Positions 54,791 to 63,215 of a stretch of DNA of 64,000 nt are shown here, piece after piece (position 1 is the stretch's first letter; the number at the start of each line of letters is the position of its first letter). A program made the translations under genes and the position numbers. Source of the stretch: Beijerinckiaceae bacterium (lineage in GTDB: Bacteria > Pseudomonadota > Alphaproteobacteria > Rhizobiales > Beijerinckiaceae); assembly GCA_947475995.1 (NCBI GenBank), contig CANJNI010000001.1, positions 124,001 to 188,000 of the forward strand, given 5' to 3'. Below the pieces are notes generated by a model that was not told where the DNA came from, made no database searches, and saw nothing but the letters and a program-made list of their open reading frames with translations.

Positions 54791-55261
54791 TCACTGCGCC
54801 GCTTCATCGGCTTTTCGGCCTTTCAGAAACGGATTCATGCCGAGGCGCGCCAGAGCGTCGGCGCGCTCGTTCATTTCGTGGCCCGCATGGCCCTTCACCC
54901 AGCGCCAGTCGATCTCGTGGCGATGCGTGGCCTCATCCAGACGCTGCCAGAGTTCCATGTTCTTCACGGGCTTCCGGTCGGCGGTTTTCCAGCCGTTGCG
55001 TTTCCAGCCGTGAATCCAGCCTGTCACGCCCTGCCGCAGATATTGCGAGTCCGTGTGGAGTTCCACCTCGCAGGGTCGCGTCAGCGCTTCCAGCGCCTGA
55101 ATGGCCGCCATCAGCTCCATGCGGTTGTTGGTGGTGAGCGGCTCGCCGCCGTGCATTTCGCGCTCCTTGCCGTTGAAGGTGAGGATAGCCCCCCAGCCGC
55201 CGGGCCCCGGATTGCCGGAGCACGCCCCGTCGGTGAAAACCACAACGCGCTTGTCGCTCAT
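54791..55261 (-). CDS. rnhA: Ribonuclease HI
   Basis: Degrades the RNA strand of RNA-DNA hybrids. The 156-residue protein has the catalytic DEDD set in [20 protein letters not shown] (first Asp), [16 protein letters not shown] (Glu), [13 protein letters not shown] (Asp) and [14 protein letters not shown] (last Asp). ATG 55261 overlaps the thrB stop as ATGA, so rnhA is the second gene of a thrB-rnhA operon as in many Rhizobiales. Confidence 0.97.
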   Translation of the reverse strand: MSDKRVVVFTDGACSGNPGPGGWGAILTFNGKEREMHGGEPLTTNNRMELMAAIQALEALTRPCEVELHTDSQYLRQGVTGWIHGWKRNGWKTADRKPVKNMELWQRLDEATHRHEIDWRWVKGHAGHEMNERADALARLGMNPFLKGRKADEAAQ

Positions 55262-56223
55262 CGCAACAGACCGTAGTCGCGCGCGCTCGTCACATGCTGG
55301 TGGAAGCGCAGCTTGCGCACATATTCCAGCGGGTCCTTCGGCTTCACCAGCGCGCCGGGCGGCACGTTCAGCCAGTCGTAGAGCCGCGTCAGCATGAAGC
55401 GCAAGGCGGCGCCGCGCGCCAAGACCGGCAATGCGTCGATCTCGGCGTCGCTCAGCTTGCGCACGCGCTCGTAGCCGTTGATCAGCCCCATGCCCTTGGT
55501 GATGTTGAACGAGCCGTTCTGCTCGAAGCACCAGCAATTGAGGCAGATGGCGATATCGTATGCCAGCGTGTCGTTGCAGGCGAAATAGAAGTCGATCACA
55601 CCGGACAGCTTGCCGGTAAGAAAGAACACATTGTCCGGAAACAGGTCCGCGTGAATGACGCCCCTGGGCAGATCCTGCGGCCAGCGCGCCTGCAACCAGG
55701 CGAGTTCCTCAGCAATGGTGACCGCCAGTCCCGGCAGCACTTCGTCGGCGCGCGCTTCGCTGGCGCGGGCCAGAGGCCCCCAACCGTCGATGGAGAGCGC
55801 GTTGCGGCGCGTGATGGCGAAACCTTCGCCGGCGCGGTGCAGAAGCGCCAGCCCCTCGCCCACCATGGCGCAATGTTTCGGGTCGGGCCGCTTGACCGAC
55901 ATGCCGTCCAGAAAGGTCACGATGACGGCGGGCCGTTCGCAAAGGCGACCCAAGGCCTCGCCCTGACGGTTCTTCACAGGCTGCGGGCAGGTGATGCCGC
56001 GCTCCGCCAGATGCTCCATCAATCCGAGAAAAAACGGCAGGTCGGTCTCGTTCACGCGCTTCTCGTAGAGCGTCAGAATGAAATAGCCGGCTTCCGTGTG
56101 GAGCAAGTAGTTCGAGTTCTCGACCCCCTCCGCAATTCCCTTGCAGGACAGCACCGCGCCGAGATCATAGGTGGCGAGAAAAATCGCGAGGTCTTCGTCG
56201 GTGACTTCGGTGTAGACAGCCAT
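55258..56223 (-). CDS. thrB: Homoserine kinase, aminoglycoside-phosphotransferase type
   Basis: Phosphorylates homoserine in threonine synthesis. The 321-residue sequence belongs to the APH/ThrB-alpha family, not the GHMP class of enteric bacteria: it opens [20 protein letters not shown], has the phosphate-transfer loop [14 protein letters not shown] (about residue 189) and the metal-binding [19 protein letters not shown]. First gene of a two-gene operon with rnhA, and divergent from the EamA transporter gene. Confidence 0.95.
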   Translation of the reverse strand: MAVYTEVTDEDLAIFLATYDLGAVLSCKGIAEGVENSNYLLHTEAGYFILTLYEKRVNETDLPFFLGLMEHLAERGITCPQPVKNRQGEALGRLCERPAVIVTFLDGMSVKRPDPKHCAMVGEGLALLHRAGEGFAITRRNALSIDGWGPLARASEARADEVLPGLAVTIAEELAWLQARWPQDLPRGVIHADLFPDNVFFLTGKLSGVIDFYFACNDTLAYDIAICLNCWCFEQNGSFNITKGMGLINGYERVRKLSDAEIDALPVLARGAALRFMLTRLYDWLNVPPGALVKPKDPLEYVRKLRFHQHVTSARDYGLLR

Positions 56224-56321
56224 TCGGGGCGGGGTCCGGTCGGGCGGTCTCGGGGGACGGGCCGCTCCGGCAGGTGTTAGCCGCCGCGGCTGGCGAGGTC
56301 AAACCACACAAGGATTGCGGC

Positions 56322-57221
56322 ATGGCCGGACTGGCCGAATATCTGTGGGTTCTGTTCACTGTCTCGGCCTCGACGGCCCAGACGGCCCGCAACGCCATGC
56401 AGCGCGATCTCATCGGCACGCTCGGGGCCGCCGGGGCGACCTATGTGCGTTTTCTGTTCGGGCTGCCGTTTGCGCTTCTGTTTCTGGCGATCGAGGCGGC
56501 TGGTTTCGGGATGATCCCGCCTGCGCTGAACGGCCCTGCCCTGCTGTGGATCTTCGTTGGCGCGGCGGCGCAGATCATGGCGACAGGCCTGATGCTGGCC
56601 GCGATGCGCTCGCGCTCCTTCGTGGTGACGATCGCCTATACGAAAACCGAACCGGTGATCATCGCGCTGTTTGCCGTCGCGGTTCTCGGCGAGACGCCGA
56701 CGCCCGCCGTGGCGGCCGCCATCGTGATCGCGACGGGCGGCGTCATGCTCATGTCATGGCCGCGCGCGGGCGCGCAGGATGCGGGCTGGAAGCCTGCCGC
56801 GCTCGGCATCGCGGGCGGGGCCTTCTTCGCGCTCTCGGCGGTGGGGTTTCGGGGCGGCATCCTGCGGCTCTATGCCGAGTCCTTCGTGTCGGCTGCGACC
56901 ACAGCGCTCGTGACAGGACTGGTGATCCAGTGCGGGCTCATATTGCTCTGGCTGGCGCTGTTCGACCGGGCGATGCTGGCAAAAATCCTGCTCGCATGGC
57001 GGCCTTCCCTGCTGGCGGGTTTCATGGGCGCATTCGCGTCGCAATGCTGGTTTCTGGCTTTCGCTACTTCGACCGCCGCAAAGGTGCGAACGCTCGGGCT
57101 GATCGAAGTGCCGATGGCGCAGATCGTCACGCGCAAGCTGTTCGAGCAGGGCGTCACGATGCGCGAATATGCGGGGATCGGGCTGATACTGGTGGGCGTG
57201 GCCTTGCTGATCAACGGCTAG
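56322..57221 (+). CDS. EamA/DMT-family transporter
   Basis: A 299-residue membrane protein with ten predicted helices in two EamA repeats. Recognisable pieces are TYVRFLFGLPFALLFLAIEA in the first half and AYTKTEPVIIALFAVAVLGE at the repeat junction, the latter typical of drug/metabolite exporters. ATG 56322 is preferred (MAGLAEYLWVLFTVSAS). It ends in TAG 13 bases before the convergent reductase stop. Substrate unknown. Confidence 0.88.
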   Translation: MAGLAEYLWVLFTVSASTAQTARNAMQRDLIGTLGAAGATYVRFLFGLPFALLFLAIEAAGFGMIPPALNGPALLWIFVGAAAQIMATGLMLAAMRSRSFVVTIAYTKTEPVIIALFAVAVLGETPTPAVAAAIVIATGGVMLMSWPRAGAQDAGWKPAALGIAGGAFFALSAVGFRGGILRLYAESFVSAATTALVTGLVIQCGLILLWLALFDRAMLAKILLAWRPSLLAGFMGAFASQCWFLAFATSTAAKVRTLGLIEVPMAQIVTRKLFEQGVTMREYAGIGLILVGVALLING

Positions 57222-57234
57222 GGCGCGACAACCA

Positions 57235-58224
57235 CTACGCGGGAATATCCACCACCACGCGCCCGCGAATCTTGCCCGCAAGAATGTCCTCCGCCACGCG
57301 CATCACGTCGTCGAAACCGACATGCTGCGTCATGGAGGCGAGCTTCTTCTGGTCGAGTTCCTTCGCCAGCCGGTTCCACGCTTCGATGCGCTTCGCCTTG
57401 GGCACCAGCACGCTGTTGACGCCGAGCAGCGCGACGCCGCGCAGGATGAAGGGCGCGACGCTCGAGGGAAGGTCCATGCCCTGCGCGAGGCCGCAGGCGG
57501 CGACTGCGCCATCCGACTTTGTTTGAGACAACACATTCGCCAGCGTGTGCGAGCCGACGGAATCAATCGAGGCCGCCCAGCGTTCCTTGCCGAGCGGGCG
57601 CGCGGGGCCGGACAATTCGGCGCGCGGAATGATTTCGTCTGCGCCGAGGCTGCGCAGATAAGCTTCCTCTTCGGGGCGTCCGGTGGAGGCCGCCACATGC
57701 CAGCCGGCGTTCTTCAACAACGCCACCGCCACAGAACCGACGCCGCCCGCAGCGCCGGTGACGAGCGCGGGACCATCGGAGGGCTTCACGCCGTAGCGTT
57801 CCAGCGCCATCAGGCAGAGCATGGCCGTGTAGCCTGCCGTGCCGATGGCCATGGCCTGTGCGGCGCTCAATTCCGCAGGCAGCGGCACCAGCCAGTCGCC
57901 CGGCACGCGCGCCACTTGCGCGAGACCGCCCAGATGCGATTCACCGACGCCCCAGCCGTTCAGCACGACCTGATCGCCGGGCTTGAAATCCTTGTGCGTC
58001 GAAGCTTCGACGGTTCCGGCGAAATCGATGCCGGGAATCATCGGAAAGCGCCGCACGATGGGCGACTTGCCGGTGAGGGCGAGGCCGTCCTTGTAGTTGA
58101 TGGTCGAGTGCGAGACCCGCACCGTCACGTCGCCGTCCATAAGGTCGGCGCGGTCGAAATCCACGAAGGACGCGCTCGTGCCCTTCTCGGCCTTGTCGAT
58201 GCGAATGGCGCGGAACGTTGACAT
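57235..58224 (-). CDS. acuI: MDR-family acrylyl-CoA reductase / YhdH-type quinone oxidoreductase
   Basis: A 329-residue zinc-free medium-chain oxidoreductase. The family pattern [20 protein letters not shown] near the N-terminus, [12 protein letters not shown], and the NADPH-binding [20 protein letters not shown] are typical of AcuI/YhdH, which reduce acryloyl-CoA to propionyl-CoA and so detoxify it. ATG 58224 follows GGGAGG closely. It lies just downstream of ETF-QO on the same strand. The gene symbol is by family resemblance only. Confidence 0.85.
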   Translation of the reverse strand: MSTFRAIRIDKAEKGTSASFVDFDRADLMDGDVTVRVSHSTINYKDGLALTGKSPIVRRFPMIPGIDFAGTVEASTHKDFKPGDQVVLNGWGVGESHLGGLAQVARVPGDWLVPLPAELSAAQAMAIGTAGYTAMLCLMALERYGVKPSDGPALVTGAAGGVGSVAVALLKNAGWHVAASTGRPEEEAYLRSLGADEIIPRAELSGPARPLGKERWAASIDSVGSHTLANVLSQTKSDGAVAACGLAQGMDLPSSVAPFILRGVALLGVNSVLVPKAKRIEAWNRLAKELDQKKLASMTQHVGFDDVMRVAEDILAGKIRGRVVVDIPA

Positions 58225-58257
58225 GTAGCCTCCCAAAACGAATTGCAGCGCAGCCTG

Positions 58258-59937
58258 TCACATATTCGGATAGTTCGGACCGCCTGCGCCTTCAGGCGTC
58301 GTCCAGGTGATGTTCTGCGCCGGGTCCTTGATGTCGCAGGTCTTGCAGTGAACGCAGTTCTGCGCGTTGATGACGAAACGCGGATCGGTCTTCTTCACAT
58401 CGTCCGCATAGACGATTTCATAGACGCCTGCCGGGCAATAGAGCCGCGCCGGTTCGCCATATTCGGGCAGGTTTTTCGCCACGGGAATCGACGGATCGCG
58501 CAAGCGCAGATGCACCGGCTGGTCTTCTTCGTGATTGGTGTTCGACAGGAACACCGACGAGGGCTTGTCGAAGGAAAGCTTGCCGTCCGGGCGCGGATAG
58601 ACAATCGGCTTCACCTGCGAGAGAGGCTTCAGCGTCGCGTGGTCCGGCTTGCCGTGCGATTGCGTGCCGAAGAACGAGAAGCCGAAGAGCTGGTTCGTCC
58701 ACATGTCGAGCCCGCCGAGTCCAATGCCCAGATACGTGCCGAACTTCGACCAGAGCGGCTTGACGTTGCGCACGCGCTTGAGATCGCGGCCAATGTCGCT
58801 GTCGCGCCATGCGGCTTCATAAGCCGACAATTCGTCGTTGGCGCGGCCTGCGGCGAGGGCTTCGGCCACATGATCGGCGGCCATGATGCCGGACAAAATA
58901 GCATTGTGCGAGCCCTTGATGCGCGGCACGTTCATGAAGCCCGCCGAGCAGCCGAGCAACGCGCCGCCCGGGAAGGTCAATTTCGGCACCGACTGCCAGC
59001 CGCCTTCGGTCAGCGCGCGCGCGCCGTATGCGATGCGCTTGCCGCCCTCGAATGTGGGGGCGATCATCGGATGCGTCTTGAAGCGCTGGAACTCGTCGAA
59101 CGGCGACAGGGTCGGGTTCTGGTAATTCAGGTGAATCACGAAACCGACCGACACGAGCCCATCCTCGAAATGATAGAGGAACGAGCCGCCGCCGGTCGTT
59201 CCATCCAGCGGCCAGCCGAACGAATGCTGCACGAGGCCGGGCCGGTGTTTCGCCGGGTCGATCTGCCAGAGTTCCTTGATGCCGATGCCGTATTTCTGCG
59301 GCTCGCGGCCTTCGCCGAGGCGGAAGTTCTCGATGAGCTGCTTGGACAGCGAACCACGCGCGCCTTCGGCAAACAGCGTGTATTTCCCGCGCAACTCCAT
59401 GCCGCGCGTGTAGCTGTCCTTCATCTCTCCTTCGCGGCTGACGCCCATGTCGCCCGTGGCGATGCCGCGCACCGCGCCGTTGTCGTCGTACAGAACTTCC
59501 GAGGCTGCGAAGCCCGGATAGATTTCGACGCCCAATGCCTCGGCCTGCTTGCCGAGCCAGCGCGTGACATTGCCGAGCGAGCCGATGAAGTTGCCGTGGT
59601 TGTTCATCAGCTTCGGCATCAGGACGTTGGGCAGGCGCAGGCCGCCTGACGGCCCGAGCATGTAGAACTGGTCGGATTTGACTTCCGTGGTCAGCGGGCG
59701 TTCGGGATCGTTGCGCCAGTCGGGCAGAAGCCGATCCAGGCCCACAGGGTCGATCACTGCGCCGGACAGGATGTGAGCGCCGATTTCGGAGCCCTTTTCG
59801 ACCACCACCACAGTCGCGTCGGGCGCGACTTGCTTCAGCCGGATCGCGGCCGCCAGACCCGAGGGACCACCGCCGACCACCACGACGTCGTAATCCATGC
59901 CCTCGCGTTCGGGTAAATCCGCCGCCTCGACCGCCAT
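58258..59937 (-). CDS. Electron-transfer flavoprotein:ubiquinone oxidoreductase
   Basis: Membrane-associated flavoprotein that passes electrons from ETF, and hence from acyl-CoA dehydrogenases, to ubiquinone. The 559-residue protein has the FAD fold DYDVVVVGGGPSGLAAAIRL, GSEIGAHILSGAVIDPVGLD, the quinone-site helix region near GGALLGCSAGFMNVPRIKG, and the C-terminal [4Fe-4S] ligands (YCPAG near residue 501, CVHCKTC near 531). ATG 59937 is preceded by GGAGCGGAAT; a longer open frame upstream is not coding. A perfect 24-base palindrome lies 17 bases upstream, a candidate operator. Confidence 0.96.
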   Translation of the reverse strand: MAVEAADLPEREGMDYDVVVVGGGPSGLAAAIRLKQVAPDATVVVVEKGSEIGAHILSGAVIDPVGLDRLLPDWRNDPERPLTTEVKSDQFYMLGPSGGLRLPNVLMPKLMNNHGNFIGSLGNVTRWLGKQAEALGVEIYPGFAASEVLYDDNGAVRGIATGDMGVSREGEMKDSYTRGMELRGKYTLFAEGARGSLSKQLIENFRLGEGREPQKYGIGIKELWQIDPAKHRPGLVQHSFGWPLDGTTGGGSFLYHFEDGLVSVGFVIHLNYQNPTLSPFDEFQRFKTHPMIAPTFEGGKRIAYGARALTEGGWQSVPKLTFPGGALLGCSAGFMNVPRIKGSHNAILSGIMAADHVAEALAAGRANDELSAYEAAWRDSDIGRDLKRVRNVKPLWSKFGTYLGIGLGGLDMWTNQLFGFSFFGTQSHGKPDHATLKPLSQVKPIVYPRPDGKLSFDKPSSVFLSNTNHEEDQPVHLRLRDPSIPVAKNLPEYGEPARLYCPAGVYEIVYADDVKKTDPRFVINAQNCVHCKTCDIKDPAQNITWTTPEGAGGPNYPNM

Positions 59938-59953
59938 ATTCCGCTCCGTAGCC

Positions 59954-59977
59954 AGACAGTTTATATATAAACTGTCT
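59954..59977. promoter_or_regulatory. Perfect 24-base palindrome between ETF-QO and uracil-DNA glycosylase genes
   Basis: The sequence is AGACAGTTTATA followed by its exact reverse complement TATAAACTGTCT. It is 17 bases upstream of the ETF-QO start codon, overlapping the expected promoter or leader, and 65 bases upstream of the divergent glycosylase gene. Size and symmetry suit a TetR-family dimer, such as the acyl-CoA-sensing repressors that control beta-oxidation genes; the regulator itself is not in the window. Confidence 0.75.
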
Positions 59978-60042
59978 TTCGTCCGTCCATCAATGCAAGG
60001 TTTCGCATCGCACAGGACTGCCCGAAATGGTACTGGAAACCT

Positions 60043-60933
60043 ATGGTCCCGCCCGATGATCAGCCGCCGTCCATGAGCGACGCAGAGCTTGTGAGCCTGC
60101 TGCGCTGGTATGTCGACATGGGAATCGACCTGGCGGTCGACGAAAACCCCCACGACAGGTTCGCGGACAGCGCCGCCTTGCTGCCAACGCGCGAGCCCCC
60201 CGCAGAGCCCGAGGCCGCGCCCGCTGCGGCCGCCGCTGCTTTGCCGGCTCCGGCCCGGCAAGCGCCCCGCACCGCTCCCGCGCCCGTGCCGGCCGCCCCG
60301 CCACCGCCTGATCAGGCGGCGATTTCGGCGCGGGAACTGGCCATGGCGGCCAGGAACCTCGATGAATTGCGGGCCGCGCTTGAAGGTTTCGACGGCTGCG
60401 CCCTCAAGCGCACCGCCAGCCGCCTTGTCTTCGCGGACGGCAATCCGCAGGCGCGCATCATGCTGGTGGGCGAAGCGCCGGGAGGCGACGAAGACAAGCA
60501 GGGCCTGCCATTCGTGGGCCGCGCCGGACAATTGCTCGACCGGATGCTGGCCTCCATCGGGCTGGACCGCACGAGCGTCTACATCGCCAATGTGGTGCCG
60601 TGGCGTCCGCCCGGAAACCGCACGCCCACCACTCAGGAAACCGCCATCTGCCTGCCGTTCATTTTGCGGCAGATCGCCCTGTGCAATCCGGACCTGCTGG
60701 TGTGCCTCGGCGGCAGTTCGGCGCAGACGCTGCTCGGCATCCGCGACGGCATCATGAAATCTCGCGGTCGCTGGTACGATTTTACCGTGGAGGGCGACGA
60801 GGGGCCGCGCCGCGTCCCATGCATTGCCACCCTGCACCCGGCCTATCTGTTACGCCAGCCTGCCCACAAGCGGCTGGCATGGCGCGATCTCATCGAGCTG
60901 CGCAAGGCCATCGAGTCGCTGCCGCAGCGTTGA
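60043..60933 (+). CDS. Uracil-DNA glycosylase, family 4-like
   Basis: Base-excision repair enzyme removing uracil from DNA. The catalytic domain (about residues 105-296) has motif [35 protein letters not shown] and motif [16 protein letters not shown]. An N-terminal helix and a Pro/Ala-rich linker (about residues 50-88) precede it. Of the four cysteines that hold the [4Fe-4S] cluster in family 4, the first pair (CxxC) reads FDGC, so one ligand is missing; CLPF is present. A divergent UDG class has been described from Bradyrhizobium and this may be related, but I cannot confirm it. Confidence 0.88.
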   Translation: MVPPDDQPPSMSDAELVSLLRWYVDMGIDLAVDENPHDRFADSAALLPTREPPAEPEAAPAAAAAALPAPARQAPRTAPAPVPAAPPPPDQAAISARELAMAARNLDELRAALEGFDGCALKRTASRLVFADGNPQARIMLVGEAPGGDEDKQGLPFVGRAGQLLDRMLASIGLDRTSVYIANVVPWRPPGNRTPTTQETAICLPFILRQIALCNPDLLVCLGGSSAQTLLGIRDGIMKSRGRWYDFTVEGDEGPRRVPCIATLHPAYLLRQPAHKRLAWRDLIELRKAIESLPQR

Positions 60934-61076
60934 CGGCGGATCGTGCCGAAACACACAGCGTGCAACCAACGTCCATGGTTTGCGTTTGGCTACGCCCCTG
61001 TTTTTCAGGGGTCGAGACTGCTACATAGAGGCGCGTTTCGCGGGCGCTCGCGCGCCTCGCTGCTGGAGCTTTCACG
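60934..61076. other. Spacer between glycosylase and metallopeptidase genes
   Basis: Contains a hairpin CCCCTG-TTTTT-CAGGGG at 60995-61011 without a following T run; it may end the glycosylase transcript weakly. A ribosome site GGAGCT precedes the ATG at 61077. Confidence 0.4.
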
Positions 61077-61979
61077 ATGAGATGGGAAGACTTTCGCCAG
61101 TCGGACAATATCGAGGACCGGCGCGGCGACGACAGCGGCGGTGGCGGCGGAATCGGGCTCCCGATGGGCGGCGGCGGCCTCGGGATGGGGACGATCATCA
61201 TCCTCGGCATCCTGGGCTATGCGCTGGGCATCGATCCGCGCATCCTGATCGGCGGCGCAGAGATGATCAATGGCGGCGGCGGTCGTCCGCAGATCCAGCA
61301 GGAGCGCGTCCAGCAGGCCAACCGCCAGCCCAGCCAGCCGAACGACGCCATCGGGCGTTTCGTATCGGCGACGCTCGCGCAGAACGAGGACGTCTGGTCC
61401 GAAATCCTCCCCGCCCAGAAGGGCGTGAAATTCGTCGCGCCACGTCTGGTGATCTTCGACGGCGTGACGAATTCGGCCTGCGGCACGGCGCAATCCGCCA
61501 TGGGCCCGTTCTATTGCCCGGTGGATCGCAAGATCTATCTCGACACGTCCTTCTTCAACGACATGCGCAGCAAGCTCGGCGGCGGCGGCGACTTCGCCTA
61601 TGCGTATGTGATCGCGCACGAAATGGGCCATCACATCGAGAATCAGCTCGGCATTCTGGGCAAGGTGCAGCAGGCGCAGCAGCGCGCGACCAGCAAGGCG
61701 CAGGCGAACCAGCTTTCCGTGCGCGTCGAACTGATGGCCGACTGTCTCGCCGGCGTATGGGCCGCGAACGCCGACCGCAAGTGGCAGATCCTCGAAAAGG
61801 GCGACGTGGAGAAAGCCATCGCGACCGCGACCGCCATCGGAGACGATCGTCTGCAACGCTCCAGCGGCCGCGTGGTGCCGGACAGCTTCACGCATGGCTC
61901 ATCGGCGCAGCGCGTCGAATGGCTGCAACGCGGGCTGAAGTCCGGGCAGATCGATTCCTGCAATACGTTTTCAAAATAG
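61077..61979 (+). CDS. YpfJ-type neutral zinc metallopeptidase
   Basis: A 300-residue membrane-anchored putative metallopeptidase. It starts with a charged segment (MRWEDFRQSDNIEDRRGDDS), a Gly-rich stretch, then one transmembrane helix (GTIIILGILGYALGIDPRI). The catalytic motif HEMGHH begins at residue 181 (HExxH), with ELMADCLAGVW downstream supplying further ligands, as in the YpfJ family. Two cysteine-containing blocks (TNSACGTAQSAMGPFYCPVD) are family features. Substrate unknown. Confidence 0.92.
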   Translation: MRWEDFRQSDNIEDRRGDDSGGGGGIGLPMGGGGLGMGTIIILGILGYALGIDPRILIGGAEMINGGGGRPQIQQERVQQANRQPSQPNDAIGRFVSATLAQNEDVWSEILPAQKGVKFVAPRLVIFDGVTNSACGTAQSAMGPFYCPVDRKIYLDTSFFNDMRSKLGGGGDFAYAYVIAHEMGHHIENQLGILGKVQQAQQRATSKAQANQLSVRVELMADCLAGVWAANADRKWQILEKGDVEKAIATATAIGDDRLQRSSGRVVPDSFTHGSSAQRVEWLQRGLKSGQIDSCNTFSK

Positions 61980-61988
61980 GCCCGAGAC

Positions 61989-62540
61989 ATGCCCGGAATC
62001 GACGAAAGCCTGACATTCGTGCCGCTGAACATTGCGGTGCTGACGGTGTCCGACACACGCACGCCCGCCGACGACAAGTCGGGCGACACGCTGGTGGCGC
62101 GCATCGAGGCGGCGGGACACAAGCTTGCCGCGCGGGCGATTTCCAAAGACGACGTGGGAGAAATTCAGTCCGTCGTGAAGAGGTGGATCGCTGATCCGGG
62201 CGTAGATGTGGTGATCTCGACCGGCGGCACCGGCTTCACCGGTCGCGACGTGACGCCGGAAGCCATGGAGCCGCTCTTCGAGAAGCGCATGGACGGCTTT
62301 TCGACCGTCTTTCACCACATCAGCTTTCCCAAGATCGGCACGTCCACGATTCAATCGCGCGCCACGGCGGGCGTGGCGGGCGCCACCTATATTTTCGCGC
62401 TGCCCGGCTCGCCCGGGGCCTGCAAGGACGCCTGGGACGGGATCCTGTCGCACCAGCTCGATTACCGCTATCGCCCGTGCAATTTCGTCGAGATCATGCC
62501 GCGGCTGGATGAACACCTGAAGCGCGGTCAGGCAAAATAA
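61989..62540 (+). CDS. moaB: Molybdenum cofactor biosynthesis protein B
   Basis: A 183-residue MogA/MoaB-family protein that adenylates or binds molybdopterin. Signature [20 protein letters not shown] and the start [20 protein letters not shown] are characteristic, and [20 protein letters not shown] ends the active-site region. It follows the metallopeptidase gene by nine bases. Its stop ends at 62540 and the opposite-strand gene's stop starts at 62541, a tail-to-tail junction without spacer. Confidence 0.94.
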   Translation: MPGIDESLTFVPLNIAVLTVSDTRTPADDKSGDTLVARIEAAGHKLAARAISKDDVGEIQSVVKRWIADPGVDVVISTGGTGFTGRDVTPEAMEPLFEKRMDGFSTVFHHISFPKIGTSTIQSRATAGVAGATYIFALPGSPGACKDAWDGILSHQLDYRYRPCNFVEIMPRLDEHLKRGQAK

Positions 62541-63056
62541 TCATTCGACGAAACGCGCGCGGGCCCGCAGCGTCTGCGTTGCGCGCGCCTGACGCGCGAG
62601 CGATCCGAAGGTTTGCGAGGGAGCCCTCAGCAACTTGTCGCGACGGGCAATGACGCCCGCCACCGGCGCCATGCCGGGAAACAGGCGCGTCAACAGGGAC
62701 CGGGGATTTTCGCGCATGATGGCCGCCGCATCGCCGCCCGCCAGCATGTCGCCCAACTCGTCCGCAAACCCGTGCTCCGGCGCACGTCCGGCGCGAATCG
62801 CAAAGATCGTCGGATTGCGGGTCGACTCAAAGGCCCGGCGGAACAGGGTGGCGACGTCGGGGCCCTCGATCAGTTCGCAACCGGCGTGATCGGCGATCTT
62901 GCGCATGCCGGCCCTGCCGGCCGGAGCCGCAAGAGTGACGTCGCGAACGACGCCTTCCACGGCCGCCGGAACCAGCGACGAAAGCGTGCGCACAACCGCC
63001 TCCGCCGACAGCGGAGCCGCATCACCATCCAAAACAACAACAACTGCCGAGAGCAT
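62541..63056 (-). CDS. Glycosyltransferase-like small protein
   Basis: A 171-residue protein (MLSAVVVVLDGDAAPLSAEA) whose first half resembles a GT-A nucleotide-sugar fold (VVVVLDG, VVRDVTLAAPAGRAGMRKIA, DHAGCELIEG), but the DxD motif expected for catalysis is not obvious and it is much shorter than usual family 2 enzymes. It may be a degenerate or repurposed relative. Similar short proteins occur beside moaB in Rhizobiales by recollection. It is divergent from the radical SAM gene. Confidence 0.55.
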   Translation of the reverse strand: MLSAVVVVLDGDAAPLSAEAVVRTLSSLVPAAVEGVVRDVTLAAPAGRAGMRKIADHAGCELIEGPDVATLFRRAFESTRNPTIFAIRAGRAPEHGFADELGDMLAGGDAAAIMRENPRSLLTRLFPGMAPVAGVIARRDKLLRAPSQTFGSLARQARATQTLRARARFVE

Positions 63057-63130
63057 GGCGGTTTTCTACACCAGCGCCCTGCGGCGGAAAGCTGAAATAT
63101 TCCCCATTCCCGATTGACGGACAGGAATTT

Positions 63131-63145
63131 GTTCTCTATTAGTTC
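63131..63145 (+). promoter_or_regulatory. Alphaproteobacterial LexA (SOS) box
   Basis: GTTCTCTATTAGTTC, an exact GTTC-N7-GTTC match to the known alphaproteobacterial LexA operator. A further GTTC follows at 63150-63153. It lies 71 bases upstream of the SplB-like gene and 75 bases upstream of the divergent glycosyltransferase-like gene. Confidence 0.75.
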
Positions 63146-63215
63146 TTATGTTCCCGTTGCGTTCACCAAAAGAGCGCCTATCTATAAAGCGGGGCGCAGA
63201 GCATCGGAGAGCGTG

